64,000 nucleotides of DNA from Ophthalmolycus amberensis. Its lineage: Eukaryota > Chordata > Actinopteri > Perciformes > Zoarcidae. Shown here one piece after another: positions 56,913-64,000 of the stretch; the stretch's first letter is position 1, and each line of letters starts with the position of its first letter. A program made the position numbers and the translations under genes. A model generated the notes under the pieces. It was not told the DNA's origin and made no database searches. It worked only from the letters and a program-made list of their open reading frames with translations. Location of the stretch: positions 518,501-582,500 of the forward strand of contig JAFEUB010001593.1 in assembly GCA_024529925.1 (NCBI GenBank). The letters are read 5' to 3'.

Positions 56913-57164
56913 TTATATGATAAATATTTTAACCATGTCTTCGTAGTGTTTGAACGGCTCTTTTGGGACCGGGATGTGTCCCACTGGTGTTTTGCTTTTC
57001 CGCACATTGTTCTGAGCACAGATTTTACATTGGTGACAGTACCCTTGTCTCTTTAACCTTTTCAGTACTTCCCCCCTCGCACAGTGATTTTCACTGTGCG
57101 ATTCTGAGATGGTCAGCAATGCACCAAGTGCAACCAACAATCCTTCCTGTGATCTCCTCGACAC
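56913..57164 (-). pseudogene. ERV integrase N-terminal zinc segment, out of normal order
   Basis: The minus frame contains CHQCKICAQNNVRKSKTPVG then HIPVPKEPFKHYEDM, matching the HHCC zinc region and the start of the catalytic core of retroviral integrase. It ends at a stop. Normal order puts integrase after RNase H, but here it lies between the 5' LTR and the gag-like start, which implies rearrangement or insertion from another element. A 25-bp hairpin sequence (57077-57101) lies inside it. Confidence 0.6.
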
Positions 57165-58430
57165 CTTTCCATCAACACTCTTCCTCTGATTATTTAGGAC
57201 TATGTATGATCAATGTCTGTATGTATGACAACTCTACTCCTCTCTGGACGGAGTGAGCGAGCCTGTAAGGCCCCAAAATCTGGGCGTACAGCCAATCATA
57301 CACTAGGGAGGTTGCGCAAGAGTTTATACTGGCTACTAAGTTGAGTTTACGCACACACATCTGGGCGTTCGGCCACCACCAAGTACACGGAGCTAGAACT
57401 TTTTATTTTTTCACTCTTTTTTCTCCTCCTGCAGACAGAATAGGATCTGGACACAATATAGCCTGGATATATGCAGATGGATTGAAACAAACTCTATATA
57501 TTTTTTTGCAAAAGCGTTACCACTGGGTAAACAACCAAAAACATGCCAATAGCTCATACTCATGCAAAGCCACCCGGGTGTATGGGTCATCAATAGTCAG
57601 CGGTCTCAGTCTGTCAGTCAGTTTTTGTTCAGGTGGTTGTTTTTTATCTTCTTTTTCTAATGTCATACTTTGACTATGTGTAAGCTTTATTTTTAATTAC
57701 TTGTACTCTTTTTGTCTCGTTTTGTCTCTTCCCTTTGTCACATAAGGATCTCTCCTTTATAGTATTACTTTATCAGTAATGTCAATAAGTTACAGTCGTG
57801 TGCACAACTTTTCAAACTGTACTATTCATTTTATGGTCTAGTTCGATATTAATTTTTCCCGCTCACTTCGATTTCTGCACAAAATTTCTGAGTCTCGTCA
57901 GCGTAGTGTCCTGCCTTAAACAGAAACCACTCTTAACAGACCCACATTATAGTTATACTATGTAAATCTAAGCCAGTCCTTTCGTTACTTCTCTCGAGCT
58001 CAGAGAAGGTTTTTTTCTGGGACTTACATATCTAACTCACACTGGAGTTCCTTACAATTATTTGCAGAAATTGCTTTATCATGAGCATACACAAGTCGCT
58101 TCGTCATCAGCGTACTAAAAGTCTCTTGAGCTTGAGAGATTCACGGAGCGCTCCGCATTTTCGCTTACTGGCCAATCCAGGCGTCACGCCAACACGGTGC
58201 TGCGTACGTCTGTCCTACACGAGAGCTCTCTTTTTACAGCTGGAGATCAAATTGAATCCATTGAACATTTCAACTTTTAGATTTTTATCAGCAAACACCA
58301 GTCTGCCTCTCTCCTCCTCCGCCAAAGAGCGTGGATTCCGTTGAGGGGACCCCAGACACTCCCACCCTATCACACAAGCGAGAACCACGCTATACAGAAA
58401 TAAAACTATGGTGAGATATGAAAATCTCCT

Positions 58431-58434
58431 ACCT
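58431..58434 (-). promoter_or_regulatory. Possible retroviral leader splice donor
   Basis: The minus strand reads TATCAG|GTAGGAG about 90 bp after the 5' LTR, a good donor sequence in the place of a leader donor used for env mRNA. Confidence 0.4.
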
Positions 58435-58501
58435 GATACGTGGCCTCTAGCGTGGTTGTCGGTTGGCTGAAGAAGTGGAAGGTGCCTCGGCCTCGACTCG
58501 A

Positions 58502-58519
58502 ACACACGTTGGGGCGCCA
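58502..58519 (-). promoter_or_regulatory. Retroviral primer-binding site, Lys-tRNA-like
   Basis: Four bases after the 5' LTR the minus strand reads TGGCGCCCCAACGTGTG. It starts with TGG as primer-binding sites must and closely resembles the complement of the tRNA-Lys(1,2) 3' end (TGGCGCCCAACGTGGGGC), with one extra C and changes at the far end. Confidence 0.7.
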
Positions 58520-58523
58520 ATTA

Positions 58524-59063
58524 TGTTGTGGCAAAATGACGAAAAGAGGCGGCGAACTGGAGTTGCAACCAGCGGGTAGTGTTTTAATAAGATCAAGCCA
58601 ACATCAACAAGTTCAGTATATTGAAACGACTCCCCTGTACTGCTTTTCACAGATCACTCTTATAGTCAAAATTCACGCCCCCTTTAGCTACGTTCCACCA
58701 ATCAAACCACTCCGTTGAATCAAGTATCAGGACACATCTGGACTCCGAATTAGGGCATGCTCTTATTTTGTTCTGGGCACACAGAACACACAGAACACAG
58801 AACACAGCTCCATGTACGGAAATGTTTTGGTACACTTGGGATATTAATTACTTTTTGTCTGGCCCTGATAATCATTTCCCAAGAACGATGCTGAGAACCA
58901 GAATAACACGTTATGTAACTGTTGCTTGTGATATGAGGTTTTACGTCTCAAATGATTCTGGATACTTTTACATAAAGAGGAACACTCGTGTTTACTGCAA
59001 TCATGGAAATTAAGATTGTAACAACAGTTGGATTCACAAGTTATATGATGATTTTCTTCAATA
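58524..59063 (-). repeat. 5' LTR of the endogenous retrovirus
   Basis: 540 bp, near-identical to 50965-51482. The terminal CA has changed to TA (CTTCAATA), directly followed by the GTAG duplication. Confidence 0.92.
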
Positions 59064-59450
59064 GTAGGAAGAGTATTTAATTATTTTAATTACTTATCCA
59101 GCCACTATATGGGCGGCCGTGGCTCACTGGGTAGAGAGGGTCGTCCCGCAACTGCAAGGTCGGCGGTTCGATCCTTGCCTGCTACGTGTCCTATGCCAAA
59201 GTGTCCCTGAGCAAGACACTGAACCCCTAACTGCTCCCCGGCGCTTCTCAGCTGCCCACTACTCCCAATAAGCTAGGGATGGGTTAAATGCAGAGGACAA
59301 ATTTCGTATATGTGTGAATCTATATGACAATAAACTTAAAACTTAAACTTATATTGCAGCTCAAACGCTCAACAATGGCAAATTTATTCAGTGAAATTGG
59401 ACATTTTCCCAAGGCGCACCTGACGATCTCTCACGGCACACTGGTGTCAG
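59064..59450. mobile_element. hAT transposon (CAGTGTTTTTCAACC family), right part
   Basis: Resumes after the provirus and ends near GGCGCACCTGACGATCTCTC and ACGGCACACTGGTGTCAGG, resembling the subterminal GCGGCACAC motifs of the left part. The terminal repeat itself is lost. A SINE lies inside it. Confidence 0.55.
59110..59350 (+). mobile_element. tRNA-derived SINE, copy 2
   Basis: GTGGCTCACTGGG (A-box-like, 59120-59132) and GGTTCGATCC (B box, 59165-59174), then GTCCCTGAGCAAGACACTGA, GATGGGTTAAATGCAGAGG and a tail ATGACAATAAACTTAAAACT. Better preserved than copy 1 at 47581. Transcription by RNA polymerase III would use the two boxes. Confidence 0.9.
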
Positions 59451-60469
59451 GCCTATCCCCCTACTTGGTCAGAGAAAACAGCCTTCATTTTCATCTCAAC
59501 CACACCTTTAAAGTTTTGTGACTTGCACGATAGTGAAGCTATCACAGTGATACCTGGCAAAGTACTCCAAACCTCCTCTGTGGTTTTGCCATGATCTCAC
59601 ACACACTCACCAGCGTTGCGGCGGGTAAATGCATAGTTTAGGTTCTACTCTGCCGCTTGTCTTCAACAATCTCACATCTGTTAGATAATTATTGACTTTC
59701 TTTGGTTGTAATTTCCTGGTGGGTTGGTTCCCTCGTGGAAAGGAGGACCTGATTGGATCTGTAATGTGAGTATGACTGTGTAAGGGAGTCGTGAACAGGC
59801 CCAGGTCCACCCATTCTGTGCTCAGCCTATTTGTTTACTTTCAGCCTTGGGACTTTTGAATGAAAAATTGCTTTAATACAGCCGGTGTAATTGTAAAAGC
59901 AGCAGGGAGAATTATGGTTTGTCTATGACCAGAAGAAGTGTAACGCCTGCCTCGCTGACCGAATCAAGCTCCACCGATTGGAGAGTGTGACTCAGGGAAG
60001 ATGCTATTGATTCGAACTGCTGCAATTGTTATCGATTGCCACCCTCTTTCCATGGTAATGTCCGCTTGTAAAAACACATGCATTTTTTTTGCAGCAATTC
60101 ATTTTCTGTCAATCAGGCAGGGGTGACGTTTGTGAGTAATAAACACCAATTTGATGACGGTTGCAGAAGCAGTTATGTTCGGTGTCGGATCAACAGTGAA
60201 CTTCCGTAGTATAACTTTCTTTCCGTGGGGAAAAGATTTTTTTTTCTTTAATCCACTCCCTGTTGTCATTATTCCTCCTCTGTCTTCTCATCCACACAAT
60301 GGGAGGCCTTGATTACCATGTGGAAACAAAGATTGGCTTTTAAAGCCACTGTGGGTTAGTGGGGACATGGATAACAACAGTGCCACCAACAGCAACGATG
60401 AGGACACCGGAATCATTTTCAGTCTCACAAATGCACTTCATTGGGAACTAGAAAATGCATTTCCTGCTG
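59451..60469. other. No feature recognised
   Basis: No gene or terminal repeat supported. It may be host non-coding DNA. Confidence 0.4.
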
Positions 60470-60663
60470 AAAATGCATTGGAATGCTGAAAGCTGAAATG
60501 AATCTCAAAAACATTGCTGAAAATAGATATCCAATTTTAAAAAATTGCAAAAAGCTTAATAATTCTAAAAGTTGAAAGATTACAAATATGAAGTCATATC
60601 ACCCCTCTCCTGAAAGAGCTGAACATTTTGATATTCGAACGGTTTCTGTAGCTTAAAAGAATT

Positions 60664-60835
60664 CCAGCAGTAGTGATATTTGTTGTAGTAGTAGTAAGAA
60701 GTAGAAGTTGTAGTAGAAGTATTATTAGCAGTATAAGTATTAGTAGCATTTGAATAAGTACTAGCTGTAGCAGTAGTGATATTTGTAGTAGCAGTAGTCG
60801 TAGAAGTTGTAGTCGAAGTATTAGTAATTAGAAGA
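60664..60835. repeat. Degenerate GTA trinucleotide array
   Basis: Imperfect GTA/GAA/GTT triplets over about 170 bp. Confidence 0.85.
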
Positions 60836-60838
60836 GGA

Positions 60839-61288
60839 GACATAATCATCATGTTTGACACACATAAACAGAGGTTATTAAATGACAGGCTTCATCACAA
60901 GCAGTTCAGTTAGAATTCACTCTCTGGGGCTTTTATTTTGAAATGGGGTGTGGGGTGTGGGGGAGAAGGGGAGAGGAGACAGAATCATAATGTTCGATAA
61001 ACACAAACCGGTTATTGAATGACAGGCTCATCACAAGCATTTCAGTTAGGATTCATTCTGTGGGGCTTTTATTTTAAAATGGCGTGTGTGTGTGTGGGGG
61101 GGGGGGGGGGGTGGAGGAGGGGGGAAAGACCTCTAAAGATCCCTAAGACCTGAATGACTGTATGAGAGAGAGACACACAGAGAGAGAGAGAGAGAGGAGT
61201 GTATGTGCGCGTGTGTCTGTGAGTCTGTGTGTTTATCAACATCACTAATTGGCTCAATCGCGAACACCTGTGTGCCTGAAGCCATTTC
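60839..61288. repeat. Duplicated 440-bp segment, copy 1
   Basis: Near-identical to 63238-63674. It contains two tandem related units of about 110-120 bp (each with ATAATCAT, TTATT(G/A)AATGACAGGCT and GGGGCTTTTATTTT), then a GT/G tract, a GA tract and a TGTGCGCGTGTGTCTGTGAG block. Confidence 0.9.
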
Positions 61289-62544
61289 ATGGAGATAAAA
61301 CAGGGAAACACCTCTCAAACAAATCATCAAAACTCCCATAACCGTAGCTCCTATTGCTCCGATATTAATAATTGAGGGGAAGAATGAGTTGAAGAACAGA
61401 TCCTGTAAAAATTGTGTCTGTAGTGTAAAAAATGTGGCTTAACTGGCGATCTAGAAATGGGGTACCGTGTTCTGTGGAAGATGTTTTTGAAGCAAAATTT
61501 AACATTGGTCTCTATGGAGCAGAAAGTTGGTTTTCCTCTCAATTAACGGCTTCTGTGTCAAATGTGGAAATCTGTGGGATTCTACAGTAATTTTTCTACG
61601 ACAAGGACAATATTAGCTACTTCTACATCCAGAAATTATGCATGAAGAGTGAAGATTGTGGACACAGTGGCAAAACACAAATGTTTTTTTCACAAGAATC
61701 TCAAGCTGCTCTTCACTCTAGCGGTGACATCACGCACTCTAAGCTGCGCAATACACACCCATTATAAAGTCAGAAAAGGGCTGAAAAATCATAAAAGTTA
61801 AATTGCTGCAGTTCAAAAAGTTTAAAAGATATCAAAAAGCTGAATCACGTTGGCAATAGTTAAGGGTTTTCTCAACATTTGAAAGTTGAAATGGTGTCTG
61901 TAGCTGAAAGTATGAGGAAGTTGAAGGATTTGAAAGTTGAAGAAGTTTAAGAGGATTTGAAAATATTCTCCATAGAGATCCCATTGAAAATATAAAGCTT
62001 AATAATTCAAAAAGTTTAAAGGTTAGAAATATGAAAAGTCATAGCAGAGATGAGCTGAAGGAGCTGAACATTTTGATAGTTCGAACGGTTTCTGTAGCTT
62101 AAAAAATGAAGAAGAAGAAGCGTTGCGACGAAACGGGGGGGACGGAAGAAATAGTGGAACTAGAAAAAGCATTTCCTGCTGAAAATGCGTTGGAATGCTG
62201 AAAGCTGAAATTAATTGTGAAAACATTGCTGAAAATTAAGAAATGGGAGACTATCTGTCTGAAAAATGTTGAAGCCCGAAAGCATTTAAACTGCACTGCT
62301 GAAAAACCTTCTCGTTGAAATGTCTAACTATGGTGTCTGTAGCTGAAAGTATGAGGAAGAAGAAGGCTTTGAAAGTTGAAGTGTAACAGGATTTGAAGAT
62401 TTTCTCCATAGAGATCCCATTCAAAAGAAAATTGCAAAAAGCTTAATTCAAAAAGTTTAAAGATTACAAATATGAAAAGTCAAAGCACCCCTCTCCTGAA
62501 AGAGCTGAACATTTTGATATTTGAACAATTTCTGTAGCTTAAAC

Positions 62545-63140
62545 AAATTTCAGAAGTAGTGATATTTGTAGTAATAGCAGTAGAAGTTGTAGTTGAAGTA
62601 GAAGTATTATTAGTAGTAGAAGTATTAGTAGCATTAGAATAAGTAGTAGTGGTAGCAGTAGTGATATTTGTAATAGTAGTAGTAGAAGTCGTAGTTGTAG
62701 TATCATTAGTAGTAGAAGTATTAGTATTTAGAAGAAGTATTAGTATTTAGAAGAAGTAGTAGCCTAGTATCAGTAGTAGTAGTAATAGCTGTAGTAGTGG
62801 TCGTAGTATTTAATATAACAGTAGTAGTAGTAGTAGTAGTCGTAAAAGTAATGGCAGTATTTGAAGTAGCAGTAGTAGTAGTACTAGTAGCAGTCGTACT
62901 AATAGCTGTAGTAGTATTAGTACTGGTAGTAGCATGAATAGCAGCAGTAGTAGCAGTTGTAGCATAAGTAATTGTAGTAGTGGTAGTAATAGCAGTAGTG
63001 GTAGTAATAATATTGATGGTAGCAGTAATAGCACTAGTAATAGTAGCAACAGCAAAAGTTGTAGTAGCAGCAGTAGTAGTAGTAATACTAGAAATATTAG
63101 CAGCAGTGGTAGTAGTTGTCGCAGTATTAGTAAGAGCATT
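62545..63140. repeat. Long degenerate GTA trinucleotide array
   Basis: About 600 bp of imperfect GTA with AGC, ATA and GTC variants. Confidence 0.9.
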
Positions 63141-63237
63141 CATTATTTCAACAAAAAAGCCTAATTTTGAGCTTAATGTTTACATACAGTTAATCCATGG
63201 GGCTTTTATTTTGAAAGGGTGGGGGAGGGAGGGGGAG

Positions 63238-63674
63238 ACATAATCATAATGTTTGACACACATAAACAGAGGTTATTAAATGACAGGCTTCATCACAAGC
63301 AGTTCAGTTAGAATTCACTCTCTGGGGCTTTTATTTTGAAATGGGGTGTGGGGGAGAAGGGGAGAGGAGACAGAATCATAATGTTCGATAAACACAAACC
63401 GGTTATTAAATGACAGGCTCATCACAAGCATTTCAGTTAGGATTCATTCTGTGGGGCTTTTATTTAAAAATGGCGTGTGTGTGTGTGTGGGGGGGGGGTG
63501 GAGGAGGGGGGAAAGACCTCTAAAGATCCCTAAGACCTGAAAGACTGTATGAGAGAGACACACAGAGAGAGAGAGAGAGGGAGAGGAGTGTATGTGCGCG
63601 TGTGTCTGTGAGTCTGTGTGTTTATCAACATCACTAATTGGCTCAATCGCGAACACCTGTGTGCCTGAAGCCAT
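63238..63674. repeat. Duplicated 440-bp segment, copy 2
   Basis: Same order of blocks as 60839-61288, direct orientation. A second partial copy of its right end (TTGGCTCAATCGCGAACACC onward) follows at 63738-63830. Confidence 0.9.
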
Positions 63675-64000
63675 TTGAAAATATTCTCCATAGAGATCCC
63701 ATTGAAAATAAAAAGCTTAATAATTCAAAATTCAATAATTGGCTCAATCGCGAACACCTGTGTGCCTGAAGCCATTTGAAAATATTCTCCATAGAGATCC
63801 TATTGAAAAAATAAAAAGCTTAATAATTCAAAAAGTTTAAAGGTTAGAAATATAAAAAGTCATAGCAGACGTCTGGTGAAAGAGCTGAACATTTTAATAG
63901 TTGAACGGTTTCTGTAGCTTAAAAAATGAAGGAGGAGAAGCGTTGCGACGGAAGAAATAGAAGAAGTTGAATAAAGAAACAGGATAACAATAGTTGGAAT

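Larger units (their letters stand above)
50965..59063 (-). mobile_element. Endogenous retrovirus, both LTRs present, coding regions degraded
   Basis: Two nearly identical LTRs (50965-51482, 58524-59063) lie in the same orientation. They are flanked by a 4-bp duplication GTAG (50961-50964, 59064-59067) and begin TGTTGTGGC on the + strand. Sense is minus, shown by RT/RNase H, env and a gag-like start. Reading 5' to 3' on the minus strand: LTR, primer-binding site, splice donor, an integrase-like zinc segment (57.0 kb), gag-like start (56.5 kb), RT remnant (55.6-56.0), RNase H (54.7-55.4), env SU (52.6-53.3), env TM/tail (52.1-52.4), LTR. The polymerase core is deleted and frames are broken, so it is not functional. 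Confidence 0.9.
60470..63990. repeat. Complex AT-rich repeat cluster
   Basis: Built from recurring blocks: AAAATGC(A/G)TTGGAATGCTGA, CATAGAGATCCCATT, AAAAAGCTTAATAATTC, AAAGAGCTGAACATTTTGAT and CGGTTTCTGTAGCTTAAA. Each is seen several times (60.5, 62.0, 62.45, 63.7 and 63.85 kb), mixed with tandem G/GT, GA and GTA tracts. It resembles a fish interspersed repeat that has amplified locally. No coding potential; Leu-, Thr- or Ser-rich ORFs follow the GTA arrays. Confidence 0.7.

Noticed and set aside
57341..57673. 110-codon + ORF with NxS sites inside the provirus
   Set aside because: Opposite to the sense strand of the provirus; no retroviral motif, so probably chance.
58215..58520. 101-codon minus ORF with a hydrophobic stretch, resembling a signal or leader peptide
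   Set aside because: Sits in the retroviral leader, begins within the primer-binding-site region and spans the likely splice donor. Probably non-coding leader, though a leader peptide cannot be excluded.
62721..63243. Thr-, Leu-, Ser- and Val-rich ORFs of up to 140 codons
   Set aside because: Products of the degenerate GTA trinucleotide array on both strands.
1..64000. CRISPR arrays, bacterial operons, tRNA or rRNA genes
   Set aside because: No regularly spaced direct repeats with unique spacers were seen. The only tRNA-like sequences are the two SINE heads. Tandem repeats are microsatellites or minisatellites.

Overview
This window is a repeat-dense stretch of a ray-finned (teleost) fish genome. 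The evidence is established fish repeat families: TX1-clade LINEs, several L2/CR1/Rex1-type LINEs, many hAT elements with 8-bp target duplications, a tRNA-derived SINE family, solo LTRs and a degraded endogenous retrovirus. There are no bacterial-style genes, operons or CRISPR arrays. The only host coding sequence I recognise is one exon of a DLG-family scaffold gene (dlg1-like, possibly dlg2) at 43596-43760 on the + strand, so much of the right-centre is probably intron of that gene. Candidate neighbouring exons lie at 42226-42309 and 46078-46137.

Region 1-13320 is a pile-up built on a CT microsatellite. Three TX1-clade LINE copies (Kibi-like, a type known to target TC repeats) sit head to tail on the + strand, each bounded by CT repeat. 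Copy 1 (173-7136) is shredded: a retroviral LTR lies at its left edge, an L2-type LINE is inserted at about 546-2108, and a hAT element at 2477-5989 carries a LINE fragment that is itself split by a solo LTR (3671-5669). Copy 2 (7182-8881) has an intact 454-residue ORF1 with a strong Kozak start, followed directly by the 3' tail with no ORF2. Copy 3 (8920-13197) has a 5'-truncated ORF1 and a long, mutated ORF2 (part endonuclease, reverse transcriptase, C-terminal zinc motif).

Region 13.3-37.8 kb holds hAT elements at 14178-14816, 19201-20105 and 33307-34031, a hAT transposase remnant (15675-16502, minus), a second solo LTR of the 3671 family in the opposite orientation (24051-25568), two further solo LTRs with 5-bp duplications (30746-31174, 31995-32602), and several minus-strand LINE fragments. 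A 5'-truncated LINE with an uninterrupted 472-codon reverse-transcriptase ORF lies at 37.8-39.6 kb. The DLG exon follows in a 39.6-47 kb stretch with few repeats.

Region 47-59.5 kb holds a large CA/TACA microsatellite joined to a SINE, a hAT copy related to 19201, then two abutting hAT elements. The second of these is split by an 8.1-kb minus-strand endogenous retrovirus (50965-59063) with both LTRs, a 4-bp duplication, a Lys-tRNA-like primer-binding site, and damaged gag, pol and env remnants. The last 3.5 kb (60.47-64 kb) is a complex of duplicated AT-rich repeat, G/GT tracts and degenerate GTA trinucleotide arrays. Apart from the possible host exons, all coding sequence here belongs to mobile elements.
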